A stretch of DNA of 64,000 bases, taken from contig JAYKYS010000004.1 in the NCBI GenBank assembly GCA_036924285.1, positions 868,001 to 932,000 of the forward strand, given 5' to 3'. The notes under the pieces were generated by a model. The model made no database searches. It was not told where the DNA came from and saw only the letters and a list, made by a program, of their open reading frames with translations. The position numbers were made by a program, and so were the translations under genes. Of this stretch, positions 10,424 to 23,119 are shown piece after piece; position 1 is the stretch's first letter; the number at the start of each line of letters is the position of its first letter. The stretch is from Asterella californica. Lineage: Eukaryota > Streptophyta > Marchantiopsida > Marchantiales > Aytoniaceae.

Positions 10424-10939
10424 ACTTTATCTAAATGTTCACTTGTATTATAACTATATTATTTAATTTTCTCTTGTCCAGAACCATTCGGTCCTTGTTG
10501 TTCATCCCGTTATACGCTTTAGTCCAGGAAAGTCAGATCAGCGGAAATGTGTTCCTAACTTAAAGCTTTTCTGACTGGGCTGAGGATCTTCTATTCCAAT
10601 TTCACTTATTATCTGAATTAGTGTATTTTAAATTTTGACATTATGATCACCAATTAAACGTTAATACTCATTCTATTTCTAATTGAAATTATTTGCGACC
10701 GAATAATTAACAGTATTTGACAAGTGTTCAGTTTTAAACTCTATTCCGTAAGTTCTAGCCTTTCAGAAGGTTTCCAGCTACTTATTTCCGCATGTATATT
10801 TCAATATTGGTTCTTTTTCTTTCCCAAACTAAGGGGAATTCTTTACTCTAAACTACTAGAAATTAACACATACAACTGAAACGAAATTTCGAATCCTCTC
10901 TGAATAAATGTTACATACACCGATTGAAGTAATGAATGT

Positions 10940-11690
10940 TGATCTCTGATGGGATGAGAACAGGATGCCTGCGTGAATTCCAATGCCCCTCCCACTTTCT
11001 ACTAAGGCGGGGTACATTTCATCCTCTCAATTGATCAATCAATCAACCGTCTGCTGACTTACTTACGCAGATGCTGAAGTCTTTTTCTCTTCTTGCCTCA
11101 CTTTGCAGCAACCCTGTCCAGTCTTGAGAGCATCAAAGAACGTAATTTGAAAGATGGACATCCAAGAGAGCACTTTGCTGCAGTCACCACCTAAGGAGTC
11201 AGTAAGTGCATCTCGATGGAACTTATCCAACTACATGTTGCTTGCTTCGCTGCCGTCATGACGAAATGACTGCATGTAGGCAACTCTTGGTTCAGGGAAA
11301 TTTGTTCTCTGGTATGGTTGATTCAAGGGAGGGGAAGCGAGCCTCCGGAATGTCATGAGGATCCAACTTGAGGCAGTTTTGAGACTTCTTACTGCTTCTG
11401 GTGACAGTTGAGCACCTTATAAGTCAGACGATCCAAGTAAACTACATCACTTAAGCTTGTAGCTTTTGTTTGTTCCTTGTGTGCAGCATATGCGCACCAG
11501 CACTTATGGTGCAATCTGCGCCTCCCAGGGAAAGGGACATCAGGGCCGTTGGACGTTGAGAAGCTAGAAAACCAAAATTCAGATGCAACCGATCGAGAGA
11601 CAACAAATGATGCATATAAGTTTCTCTCTGCATTCCATACTGATATTCCTGAAACCTTGTGTGTGCACTGATGAGGAATGCACTGAGAGT
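10940..11690 (+). other. Possible exons of an unidentified gene
   Basis: Base composition becomes less AT-rich here. Two stretches carry plausible splice signals on the plus strand. One is an acceptor (TTGCCTCACTTTGCAG) at about 11108, followed by an exon-like run to a GTAAGT donor at 11202. The other is an acceptor (TTGTTCCTTGTGTGCAG) ending at 11486, followed by a 61-codon open run to 11671. Direct joining does not keep the longer downstream frame open, and I recognise no protein family. It is recorded as a hint of transcription, possibly non-coding. Confidence 0.25.
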
Positions 11691-11699
11691 TCAAGATCA

Positions 11700-13764
11700 T
11701 TATCAACTAACTGTTATCAAACTGACGTAGAACTTCTTCAGTTTGACGTAATTCACTGCACCACGAAGAAACATAGCGAAGATCTTTGAAACTACAAGGT
11801 CCCTAATGTACTGAACATGATCTAATCGTATCATACTGGGAGGGGGCTGTATCTATATAAGCTATCTGACGATACGGACAAGCACCGGAGCCTCGAGGCA
11901 CTACGCTGTGAGACGGGCAGTCGTCTCTTAATTCAGCAGGTTTGCTGCGTCTTCCACAGAAAAGGTCAAAACTCTAACATACTAGGAAAGAAAACAACTT
12001 CTCCTCTATGATGTCATTCATCCAGCATGGACATTAGCAGCACGAACATAGCAGGATCGCCTCTCCTCTCGGAACTAATTTACGAGTCTAATAAAGCCTC
12101 TCTTTTACTTTAGATGTAATATTGCAAACTTCAAACAGGCTTTGCAAAGTTTGGTGATCCAAAACCCGGAAGACTCAGTTACATTTTCGTCTACGTACTG
12201 AAGTGAACTGATTATGAATCTACGCAATTGTGTTGAAAGAAAGCAGAAAGTCTTTAGTACAACTTAAACTTCCGATCAAAATCCGCTATAAAACATCGTG
12301 AGGCCTCAGATGATATATGTATAGTAGAAGGATAATAGACCAATCAAAAGATATGAAGTTCAATCAGGATTCAAATATACTTGGGAAAGTCTAGTCTCAG
12401 AACACTAGCGATTATAAATTCTTTCTCAGAACTCAGATATCGGCTGGAGTTCTAATGCCTGGCTGATATTTCCTGCTCCTCGTTTATTGCTCCATGTCGT
12501 ATGTCCATGAGAAGAGGTGAGGCTGGACTAACAGTAGACATGGACACACAACGCTCCAAATTATAGTTGTGTTGCAGCGAGAATCTGTCTCCGGCTGTTC
12601 GTACAAGAACATCCTTTGCTCTCTGACCTATTTTGCAACCTCTAACCTGTTGAAAACCAATACATGGCAAAAAATCCACATGCAATACTAATAATCTTTC
12701 TTTCCGTCTATTCGAGATGACGCACCTAAGAGGTGGATCACGACCTTGTGCATAAATATGCATCTAGTTAACGTTGTTGATTCAATGCAGTCTTAAGTAG
12801 GAGGAACACAATGAATGTTACAGAACAGGTGAGGGAAATGAAAATGTCAAAACTGAAAATGTACCCAGACCCATCCTTCCCTTCCGTAGCACTGAACACC
12901 GAAGGTTCTTATGCCACTTCCTTGACATTATTCATCGCTTCCTGAGTCGGCTATACATCATGATAGACAACAGAAGGAGAATGTTGAAAGGGATTTAACC
13001 TCTCCACCTCTCCTCATCGTATGAAGGAGGGTTATATATCAGAACCATCGTTTGGCTACTCGCGGTTGGAATGCTTTTACTGTCTCTGTGCATTTTTCAT
13101 GAATCCGACCAACGTGATTGCTTGGCGGCATGGTGCATTCTAGAATCACACACATTCATCGTACTGACTCCTCCTTCGATAGTAGACAAACGCCTGATTG
13201 CCTTGTAATTATACAAGGCATGCGGATTCCGGATCCCGGACAACATGAAATATGGAATCGAAATGCCAATAGAGAATGCGAGTCCACTAACCACATACAC
13301 ACTCCGGGCCCTCTCTGCTACTAGAAAATATATTGATTACTGGAGAAATGATCAAAACAGAAAACAGAACCCTGGTTTGATTGCATCGATGTTTAAACTT
13401 ACACGATTCCTTAGCTCCAAAGCTTGCTGTTTTCAGTCAGTGTGGAGTTAAAGCCCTTTACTGTCAAAAATAATCCTCGATGCATGTATGCCATCTCATC
13501 ATGCCAGTTAACAAATACTACAGCAGGAGTCTGCAGGACTACCTCTACTGTCAAGTGCACGTGCAGATCTGTCTAACATCTAAGAACTATTCTCTATCCG
13601 CAACCGCTAGATCGATATCTAGAACCTCATACCTTCGAGTAACATGACTTGCTGCATCGAATGAAAGAAAAGTCATCGCGAAACATGGAACCGCTAGTAA
13701 ATGAGTTGTCACGGAACTCACTTACAAAAGTCCCCAAAACAGTAAAGCAGCTCCAAACTCGTCA
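11700..13764. other. Unassigned DNA beside the HMA gene
   Basis: No protein is recognisable in either direction. The part next to 13764 will include the 3' untranslated region of the minus-strand HMA gene. Confidence 0.4.
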
Positions 13765-14226
13765 TCATTCGTCTTTCCACAAAGCAGCCTTGCGGAAGAT
13801 GGACCGGCACTTGAGTAGGATGGGGTGGGCGTTCAAAGCCTTTCCAGAGACGACCACCTTTTTCTTGTACCAGTTACATTTGACAGACTTCACTCCTTCC
13901 ATTTCACTGACCGGGACAATAATCCTGTCCTCGCATTGGGTACAGCACATAGGAACCCACAGAATTATATCAGGATCCTCCTCCTCGACCCCTTCCTTTC
14001 CAGAATTCTCGGCAAAATCTGGATAGAACGGCATACTCGACAGCACCAGCTCTGGCCGGGGATGGACACCGTTGATTTTATGCTTCACGACAAACGTTTG
14101 CTCGTTTTCACCGTAGAACAGCTCTCGTGTGGACATCATCCCGAAACTTGTGGCCAGCTTGCTGAGCTCCCATGCTTGCTTTTGCTGGTAACATTCGTTT
14201 GGCTGGAATGCACTGTTGGACGTCAT
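13765..14226 (-). CDS. HMA (heavy-metal-associated) domain protein
   Basis: This is a 153-residue protein read on the minus strand from the ATG at 14226 (ACC before the ATG, with A at -3) to a TGA at 13765. The frame stays open upstream but has no ATG there, so this start is preferred. Residues 88-152 form an HMA domain of the plant HIPP/ATX1-like type: VPMCCTQCEDRI with the metal-binding C95-x2-C98 pair, EMEGVKSVKC, then WYKKKVVVSG and a basic FRKAALW end. The N-terminal 85 residues are unassigned and turn acidic just before the domain (EGVEEEDPD). There is no CaaX box at the C-terminus (KDE), so it is not a typical isoprenylated HIPP. Known family members bind Cu, Zn or Cd or act as scaffolds; which applies here is unknown. 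It is a single exon with a TATA box about 330 bp upstream. Confidence 0.82.
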   Translation of the reverse strand: MTSNSAFQPNECYQQKQAWELSKLATSFGMMSTRELFYGENEQTFVVKHKINGVHPRPELVLSSMPFYPDFAENSGKEGVEEEDPDIILWVPMCCTQCEDRIIVPVSEMEGVKSVKCNWYKKKVVVSGKALNAHPILLKCRSIFRKAALWKDE

Positions 14227-14556
14227 GGTGTCTGGACTTCGAGCCCAAGGTTTAGAAGATGGAAACCACAGTTTGGGAAAGTACTGCAGCAAACAAGCAC
14301 GTCCTTCTGCTTCAAGAAAATCGTACAGTGCACAGACTCGTAGATCCCTTCTGCTGCTATGCACAAAATTTCGATCCGTGTGTGCTCTTCGTAGTGGGGA
14401 CTCGAAGAAAACGCACAAGGAACAGGGATCAGTTTTGTGAAGCCAACGATCAGAGTGACTTCAAACAAACTGGCCTGTTTGCGAGCATGTACTAAAGGTT
14501 CCCAACTTGCAATGAGCTGTAATGACAACGAGTGGACGAATGCTCGTAATCAGGCT

Positions 14557-14564
14557 CTTTTATA
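14557..14564 (-). promoter_or_regulatory. TATA box of the HMA gene
   Basis: TATAAAAG on the minus strand. Transcription would start near 14530, giving a leader of about 300 bases before the ATG at 14226. Confidence 0.65.
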
Positions 14565-14616
14565 CCAGAGACTCGCGATCAACATCGGTACCTGTCAACA
14601 CATCACGGAAGGTGGT

Positions 14617-14691
14617 CGTTGACACGCTATATAGACAAAATAAGGTTTAGTTACGTTGACACGCTATATAAGACAAAATAAGGTTTAGTTA
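14617..14691. repeat. Tandem duplication (37 and 38 bp) in the HMA promoter
   Basis: Two adjacent copies, 14617-14653 and 14654-14691, differ only by one inserted A. Each contains CGTTGACACGCTATATA and AAGGTTTAGTTA. In HMA orientation they lie about 90-160 bp upstream of the predicted transcription start. TTGAC is a W-box core, so duplicated regulatory sites are possible, but this is inference. Confidence 0.9.
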
Positions 14692-14699
14692 CGGAGAGA

Positions 14700-16310
14700 C
14701 AACTGAAAGACATATTGGGAATTCCAAGTAACCAACAAATTCCAAGCCGATTTCTGCTTTCAACATATTCAGCAGATCCGCAAGTTTTGTTTCTGAGTGC
14801 TATGGCTGCCAAGGTGTGTTGGCTTCAAGGCAATCAGTCGTCCAAGCGAGTGAAGAATCTTTGATTCTTGTGTCTTCTTTTCCTCTCTCTTACTCCTCCC
14901 TTTAAAATTAGCTTTTCGAAACACGGTGGAAGCTTAAGCAATTCGTGAACCACTCAAAGCTTCACTGCATGCAAAGCTGTGCAGTGTTTACCAGGTCTTC
15001 GTAATCCGGCTCGGTCTCGAGTGAGTGAACGTAGGAAGGTAACTGTTATTCCTCATGGCATTGCTCGTTATTTGAGATGTTTCCCAGCCTTTCCGGTTGT
15101 TGCTTTTTACTGATAGGTACCGTTGCTGTGAGTGCTTTTGACGTACTGTCCAAAATGAACAATTGATTTTACCCATTGAATCGTTGCAGAAGGCTGTTTC
15201 TTGGATAGGAAAACAGCTTGTCTATCTAGAAATAATAAACCTGGGAAAGGATCGAGGATAAATGGGTTCAATCTCTCGTTGTTTGACTTGCTTATATATG
15301 CTATGTACATATAAGGTCGAAGGCTCCGCTGAGCATCACTGGACCGTTTGAAACACCTTTACCACCAGCAGTTTGATCTAGCTCTTCTATCGAGAAAATC
15401 ATCAGGAAAATCCGTTTTATGATCGAGCATGACATTGTACACAATTGCAAGATCCATGTTATAATTTGCTTCAGTTTCTGGCGGAAACTGGTTGAGGCTA
15501 CGGACTACATTGTGGATATACAACTTGGAAAGAGGAGGACCTCCAAACATATTTAAACCGTCAGAGGAAGAATCATTTGTTACTCTTCTTACGATATACA
15601 AATGATATACCAAAACTCACATTCGCCCTGAGGCTCTCTCTTCCAGCACACAGCGTCACCTGCGAGCCTCGACGTGCTCTATAGCTAGTACTGCGAGCGA
15701 ACCAGTGACTGCGGGCCACTCGAGAACAAGCTAGACTCTGAGGTGAAACGAAAGATTACGCAAGGGATCAAGATATGGACCATCACCAGGCGCTATGTCG
15801 ACAATACTTGATATTTTGGGTGGAGAGGGACAAAAGTTCCTTCAGTCCAGCTACCTTCCCTCTCCGGACAACGATGAACAAGGCTTTCATAGTCACCAAG
15901 AGACTTCCACATCGAGCTGTGGACAATTCAACATCTTGTCATGGTAGATGGAAGACCACGCTCAACCTACACAACATCATGAAAGAAAGGAGAAGAGCAT
16001 ATCCAAATTCATATTGTTTACGAAAGCAAAGACGCTTACGTATACTGTCTGCGGATCGATGAAGAAGCGAAGACATGTACATGACTCTGAAGCATCCTCA
16101 CGAGAGGCATGCACCTTCACACGCAGGAAAATCGTATGTAATCGTCTATAGAGATTTGCTATACCGCGCAGTAAGTGCACATTCAGGACTGTTTTGTTTT
16201 TCTTAAACGAGAATCTCTTTGTCACGGAGAAAGTAGCAATGTAAAGCGCAATCGTGTGAGAATTATCTCCTACTGCAGCTAGTGAATTCATTCCTGTAAA
16301 TGAGACATGA
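14700..16310. other. Unassigned, moderately GC-richer DNA
   Basis: Several frames of 60-105 codons exist on both strands (for example minus 15359-15613 and minus 15977-16291). They lack convincing starts or recognisable domains. Nothing is assigned. Confidence 0.4.
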
Positions 16311-16690
16311 AAGAATATCTCTAATATCCGTACTAGTTTAAACTACCATGGTTTTAAATTTGTCTGTCACTGTGGTAGACTATGAATTAGAACCAATAGG
16401 TCCAACGATGTAAACTTATTTTCCTTGTAATTAATGAGCTTTATTTCATTATACTTGTTGTTGATTTTTAAGTAGTCCACTGTCTACTTATTACATCAAT
16501 TTGAAACTGCTTTCTCTTGTAACTATCAACTTGATACTTTCTGTACGTAATGTATTTGAATCATGTATATGCGATCCCCGAAGAAAATAGGGGAAAAGTA
16601 TCATTTATATATCATCGATTTAAATAAATCACAAAATCTAGCACAACGATGCCGACTCGGCTGGAGTTAACGCGGTTGGAAGTCTTGATG

Positions 16691-16750
16691 ATGTGACACC
16701 CGGACAGAGTTCTCATGATGCGACACGCGGAGTAAGTTCTGGTATGTGAC
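16691..16750 (+). repeat. Short tandem repeat of about 27 bp
   Basis: GATGATGTGACACCCGGA..AGTTCT is followed by CATGATGCGACACGCGGA..AGTTCT and a partial third unit. It is imperfect, with two to two and a half units. Confidence 0.5.
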
Positions 16751-17639
16751 ATGGATGGTAGAGCAACTGGGTATCGCCGGCTAGGTACCATTTTATGCCT
16801 CTTTCACTCCCGGGGTGGGTAGAAAGGCTCCTGCTTAGCAGGAGCGAATCCTTTTAGGGTTTTTACACACCTACTTAAGAATTAAAAGAGCTAGTATGGA
16901 AACGAATAATATTTTGCGTATATGTAAACTTGAATCTATAACCAAACCTTAGTAAGGTTTTATCATGGATTAACCAAATTTGTCTTTGTGTAATGCACAA
17001 AGGAAGAAAAGACAAATCTGATTATAAATGTAATTCCCGTCTTCATTTGAAGATGGTAGAGGTTAATAATATGTATAAAACCGAACTTCTATGGCCAAGA
17101 TAGGAACCAAAAATGCACACAAAGGGAACAGAAATTTGTTATGTCCATTGGTTACAGTTGGATTCTTTATGGCTTTTTCCTTTTGCGGAACAGGAGAAAA
17201 ATAGTCCTCTGGTCCCTGCCATGGCAGACCGCCAGAATGTAACCCCACGTTAGTTCTGTTAATCTAGGGATCCAGTGCCCTCATTCTCATATTTGTCACA
17301 CACAAAAATCCATTCATTTTCTTGAGTTTAATTTAATTTCATCGATTGTATCTAAATTAAATGTCATGTGTTGTCATGTGTTCTAGTATACATTTCCTTC
17401 ATTAAGTAGGTGTCAGTTCCAACTCGGGTCAAGCGCGACCGAACTGTGAAACTGCGGTTGTTGTGATTAAGGCGATTAATTTTTAAGCTATTTTAGGGTT
17501 CAGTTTAAAAACTGTAAAAGATGTAAAAGGTAAGTTTTCAATATCTAATCTACTTCACTGTGTCAAGCCATTCTGCATAGGGTTTGGACACGAATTCTTC
17601 TGTACTTCACTTGTTGAGTTAAAGAAACTGTTTTTCTAA

Positions 17640-18660
17640 ACAATTCTGTTCAAAATGATCCAAGTCCGAATCTTGATTTGATGTAAACCGTTTCGTGATT
17701 TGAATGGTCCTATTTGAAACGGTTTTAGTTTAAATGTTTGGTTATATTTCGGTTTGGTTCAGGTTTACGTGGTGAAAGGTAAGGCTAAATAATTAGTCCT
17801 TTGAATGACTCGATGAAGTTTATCGAGTCATTCAAGGGACTAATTATTTATCAAGAAAGTAAAATTAAAATTCATTAGGACACGACAGAGAGTCACATTA
17901 TAGTTAACAAATAATAATAGTTTATTAATTTTAATACTATTAAATTGTTTATCAAGAACTTGATTTCGTGAGTGACCCTCTCCACTTTTGAAAACTTTTG
18001 ACAATATCCGGCATGGCCAATAACTGGACGACAGCTGGAATCCATGTATCTTCAGAGACGGGTGAGTGGTGTAAACTGTATTTTCCAGTTTAAAATATCT
18101 CATGGTTCAAATGATCATGATTTGGTCAATTCTCAGTTCAGTTGGTTTGGTCAAGTTTCGGTTCAGTTCCTAGTTTACTGGTTTGAAAATGCGGTATCTA
18201 CTTTAGTATGTCAACCTTACATAGGTAATTTGAAGTCGAAATCTCTTGTACTTCATTAGAAACTATTATTTTAAAGAGTTTAAATAGTTTTCAACGACAG
18301 GTTAGTTTTGAACGATTTGTTTCAAAATTATAGAGATTTCACTTTATTATTAAACGAGTTAGTCCATTGACAAACAGTTTCATGGTTTAAATGGTTAAGT
18401 TTTAAATATTTTCATGGTTTAAACAGTTCATCTCGAAGCCGTTTCAGTAGAGTTCAGGTTTACGTGACTTGAAATTGAAATTTAAAACCCTGTATAGTTT
18501 AACAAGTAAACATTGTGCAGAAGTTTTGAACTTTGCAGAAAATGGAAAACTGAGGTGAAAGACAACCTCTTGTACTTATGTTCCTAACCAATTAGACCGT
18601 TCGATCTGAAACTGTTTGGTCGATACCGATTCGAAGTTTTGAAAATATCTAAACAGTTTT
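17640..18660. repeat. Degenerate GTTTGGTTCAGTTT-type repeat field
   Basis: Irregular repetition of words such as AACCGTTT, GGTTTAAA and TCGGTTCAG over about 1 kb, complementary in type to 8030-8240. Two long hairpins lie within it or at its edge (17786 and 18670). No coding potential. Confidence 0.5.
17786..17850. repeat. 28-bp inverted repeat
   Basis: Arms 17786-17813 and 17823-17850 pair over 28 bp with one G-U or mismatch position and a 9-base loop. It resembles the stem-2 hairpins of the repeat family at 5.8-9.3 kb in size, but not in flanking sequence. Confidence 0.9.
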
Positions 18661-18669
18661 GTGATTTAG

Positions 18670-18720
18670 TCTAATCATGAGACTGTTAGACTCTATCAAT
18701 CTAACAGTCTCATGATTAGA
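18670..18720. repeat. Perfect 21-bp inverted repeat
   Basis: Arms 18670-18690 and 18700-18720 are exact reverse complements with a 9-base loop. GACTGTTA follows, repeating part of the arm a third time. Confidence 0.9.
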
Positions 18721-20371
18721 GACTGTTACGGACACGCAGTTGACCTTGCCGGAAACGGATTCCGGACGGCAGAGAAAATCCACGCGTGCACTTAGACTTC
18801 CATGCTTGATCCCCGCAAATGTAGGAGGGGTGGGGCGGGGCGGGTGGGTTTGGTTGGAGGTTTTAAAGGCAGTTGGCTGGTCAGTTCCATAAAATCTTAC
18901 AGAAAGAACTACGTGTAAACAAAGAGATCTCTTTTAGTCAGTAGAATAGATAGATGTCACTGTCTTCTTTCACTTACCACGCGCTTACATGGAAGCCGTG
19001 AAGTGAATAAGAAGTTCCGGGTAAATAATGTTAACTATGCCAGTTTTACTTTTGTTAGTACAACTAAGATGAAAAGCGAAGTCAAGTAATATTTTCACGT
19101 TTTATTTCACCAGAAACAAGATTTCACTTTCCACGTGGTGGACGGTGTTATCTAGGGCGTTACGTAGCAGCTTTGGTCGAGATAACCAACTTCATTAAGG
19201 GTGAATACCGTGTTTTCTGGTTCCCACAGTAAATAAATAATTCTTCTGAAGGAGATCAGTTTGTCTAATGGTTTACACGAAGTGCGATTACTGAGAAAAT
19301 TATGCAAGATATGAAGTTAAAAGATAAAGCTTTAATTTTTATTAGGTTATTAAGTGGTTGAGGCGCTAAAACCTTTCAGTTATTCGTAGAAATAAGTTAA
19401 TTCTTTCTGTCTTTGAGATGGAAAAATGTAACAATAAATATCTACAAAAAGGTGGAACTTTATTATATCTCAAAATGACAAGTGAAATCTTATTATAAAT
19501 ATTATTGGCATCAATTATTCACTTCAGATTTAGGTGAACCGGAGTATTTCCAAATTTCTCCTGTTCCTGGGTAGGAAAGAAAAATCTTCTGGCAATTTCA
19601 CCTCAAGTCTCTCACAAAGTGAAAGAAAAAAGGTTAAAAACATTTCGGTTCTTTATCATGAAAATCCATCATGATATTGTTGTTTTTTCATTTCAAATAA
19701 TTTATTCTATTGCATAGATGACGTGGCATGCGTTTTCACGCTTGAGAAATTCAACTGAACTGGCAGAATTACGTAGAACTATATGTCCGCAAAGGTCCTT
19801 AGAGCATCTCCATCGCATGTCTTTAAAGGCTCTTTAATTAGAGGAAAATCTACCCACCGTGGATCTTTAACTCAAACCATCCCCTAAAAGCTATCACGTG
19901 TCCCTAACTTAAAGATTATAATAAAGATTCTTTTACCTAAAACCATTCCGTTTCAAGAACAAAGTGCCATATTTTTGAACAGGTTCAAGTTTCTGATCTC
20001 CTTTAAAGATTCATCTAAAGACAGCGGTGAGAAAACTTCACCTTTAACCAAAAGTATCCTCTACTCTAAATCTCTACGATAGAGAAAAAGAATTCTTTAT
20101 CACTATACATGTAAACCATTTCACTTTAAATTTCACGATCATGTTCCAGTTCAAGTTCAGCTCCGTCCATAACGGTTGGAACCTAACTGGGGTCGGGGAT
20201 CCACCGACAAGTAGATGAGACAAACAGAACGTTAGGAATTTGGTCGCTTGATAGATAGACTGTCAATTCAAGTGATGACATATCCTACAACAAAGTGCAT
20301 GGCATTCTACCAACGCTGGATTCAAGATGTAACACCACAACTAACCAAAACTTACAAAGGAGTTTCGCTCC

Positions 20372-20390
20372 AAACCCTAACCCTAAACCC
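20372..20390 (-). repeat. Interstitial telomere-like run
   Basis: About two and a half units of CCCTAA/CCCTAAA. Too short to mark a chromosome end. Confidence 0.5.
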
Positions 20391-21324
20391 AAATAGCTTT
20401 CATTTAAAGCTATGAATGCTTTAGGACCACTCAAACCTTTGCCGTAAAGGATTCCCGCAATTCCTACAAATATTTTACAAGTTTTTCTCGTTAATTTTAC
20501 GTACGTAAAGTTTGATGTTTGCAGTGTATACCAGTAAAACAGATCTACTTAAAACCGTTGAAAAAATTCCAAAATCAAGTCTATAGATATTCTGCAGTCA
20601 CTTCACAGTCTGGCATTTCAAGCTTACTTCTTTTCATCTGGCTCTTGTAATTTTTGTTACGGAGGAGGTTTGAGTGGCTCTAATCAAGACATAGCAGTCA
20701 TTCATGAACAATCTAACTTATAATTATCTTAAGAATGATCTCTTGATTGTATGCCTCTACGTGCTTAGTATTATTAGTATTATTGACCATTATTGCTCAT
20801 CTTTTGGTCCAGATAATGGATGTTGCACCACATCCCAGTCCATTCGGTAGATTATCTCTTCAATAGGTTACTTAACAAACTGAAAGTATCGCATAAACTA
20901 GAAAATATGTTAAAGAGAGTTACATCATGATACACAAACCATCATGTTTGAACATCGATCTTAATCAACTTCTTAATTAATGTTTAGCGTAACTTGTTGC
21001 TTTTTGGAGCGTTTTGGCTGATGTGGACATATGTCAAATTCAACCTTTTAGCAAACCTCCACAAAGAGAAGAATCTGACAAATGCATATTTTAGTAATCT
21101 CAAGTAGCAATCTAACCATCTAAACCAAACTATTTTCCACATTTTGAACCTAAATCATTATATATAATTTTTCTTCTTTTTCTTCTTTTTCTTCTATAAA
21201 CTCTTTGGATCGAGATACTTTTAAATCGGATCATTTTCACAAACTTAAACTAGTACCAAACCGTTTATAAACCAAACTGTTTTCTTGAATCTAACTATTA
21301 GTCAGTTTTAATGGGCGTATCGTT

Positions 21325-21326
<2 letters not shown>

Positions 21327-21361
<35 letters not shown>
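21327..21361. repeat. (AT)n microsatellite
   Basis: A perfect alternating AT tract of about 35 bases. Confidence 0.95.
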
Positions 21362-21364
<3 letters not shown>

Positions 21365-22691
21365 TCGTGAATTTTATGTGGATGAGTTCTAGGGTTTTGT
21401 TGACCACGACGCTGTTTACATGATGTCATAATACTCAACTTATATAAGTACTACCAAAAATTAGTTATGACCTCTATTAACATAATTATAATAGTGTAAA
21501 ATAATTGTATTTATAAAGTTACTCTTGTAGAGTAAATTGAAATTACTTAATTCCCAGAAAACACTAATACGATACAGAGGATTCTTTATGGATCTTCCAC
21601 CGGCATTCTTATTGTTTTTTGGTGAGTGTTTTTATTTTAACACTTGTTTTAACATTCGTGTTATATAAATCAATGAAATTATACTGTCGTAGAAACTCTA
21701 TCGCAGGCATTTCGGAGATATAAGATACTCCCGAAGCAAAAACCGAGGGTAGGGTCAAAAATCCCGGAACATTAACTGCTGAACCGCAATGTATCCTCCT
21801 AGTTAGACACAGAGAACTTACTTGCGATTTTGGCACGAAACGATTCAAAGACCATCTAATTAAGAAGCGAACAGTTTAAACACTCTGTGTTTTGAAACTC
21901 TAAGATCCTACTGTTTAGTAAACAAACCAATTACTAAAAGAATATAACTGAATCATTATGAACCGAATCGCCACAATGGTTTTGGTGTTTTCTTGCCGTT
22001 CGGTTCGGGAGTGAACCAAGGTCCATTCGTAACCTTAAGGTGTGTCTTATCTGCAGCCAGCAAGTAAAGAAGAACTACGTGCATGGAGGAGAGCAGAGAT
22101 GGGACAAACTCATGCTTGGGTGTACAATAGAGATCAGAAAGGAAAAGAAAAACATGCATTGAGTATAAATATTAATAAGACATAATGGAAAATTTTGATA
22201 TCAATATGTGTGGACGATAATAGTTAGAACAATAAGAAACAGAAATGGTAAGTTAAATTCATAGAACTGTTTTTGGAAAGTTAATAATCATAAATTAACA
22301 GTTATTAGTAAAGTTCAAAGTGTCAGAAGAAATAGAACTGTTGTCTATGATGGGAAATAGTAAAAGTAAATAGATATTCGATAAGAACAAAAAATAATGA
22401 ATACTTTTATATTTGAGATTGATAGTTATCATATCACAGTTTACTTACAATTATCAAATAGCAGTTTACATAAATATCTGTTGGTTATTAGATGTTAAAT
22501 TTTATAGGTTTGTAAATCATTCAGCATTTCAGAAAGAACTCTTTCTGATTATCAAACTGAAATCCATAAGTTATAAATTTCAACATTAATATATTATACA
22601 ACATTTGATAACAATTTTTGTCAAATTGAGTGTACCTTTGCATAGTGGAACTATATGATTCATGATGCTCAACGTTTATGCAGCAGTGGAT

Positions 22692-22713
22692 TGCCTGACT
22701 TATAAGTCAGGCA
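22692..22713. repeat. Perfect 22-base palindrome
   Basis: TGCCTGACTTA followed directly by its reverse complement, with no loop. It would extrude as a cruciform or act as a dyad site. Confidence 0.9.
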
Positions 22714-23119
22714 CCAAGTGTTATTCGTGCATATCCTATTCAATATTAATTCAATATTTCATAGAAGGATTTGGTTAGAAATTAATTAAAATTTATCTTT
22801 TTGGTTATTATTTGATAGTAAACTAACTAAACAACTAAAATATTATTTACACAGCAAAGTTGATATTTTTATGCTTGTTGTTTTACAAACATTCTAAATG
22901 TTAGGGGATACCAATGTACGAAACAAAAGGTATTCATTATAATTTTGTTGAAATAATAACCCTGCAATGTTACCGAATATCAATTGAATTTGGTTCCAAA
23001 CCAGAAAACACAACAACATGATGACCAAATTTACTGTTTCAAGATTATTTTTAGAAAGTGACAGGAAAGTATAAAAAACATTTAGCGATAAGAGGTTTTC
23101 CCTTTACATCACATATTTT

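Larger units (their letters stand above)
18721..23119. other. Long gene-free spacer
   Basis: No protein is recognisable. It contains a G-rich run near 18825-18850 and a TAAAGATT-rich stretch at 19800-20100 that begins AGAGCATCTCCAT, a word that to my recollection occurs at the ends of some plant non-autonomous repeats. A telomere-like run (20372), an AT microsatellite (21327) and a 22-base palindrome (22692) are listed separately. Confidence 0.5.

Noticed and set aside
13649..14343. Plus-strand frames opposite the HMA gene
   Set aside because: They are antisense shadows of a clearly recognisable minus-strand HMA domain.
14223..14528. Minus-strand frame overlapping the HMA leader
   Set aside because: It is in a different frame from the HMA domain and has no domain of its own. 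A short upstream open frame cannot be excluded.
15359..15613. Minus-strand frame with a protein-like composition
   Set aside because: Its first codon is TTG, no splice context was found, and no domain is recognised. It could be an exon of an unknown gene, but that is unsupported.
19800..20100. AGAGCATCTCCAT start of a TAAAGATT-rich stretch as a transposon end
   Set aside because: Only one end motif was seen, with no inverted partner or target duplication.
20372..20390. Telomere proximity
   Set aside because: Only about two and a half telomere-like units, flanked by ordinary sequence on both sides.
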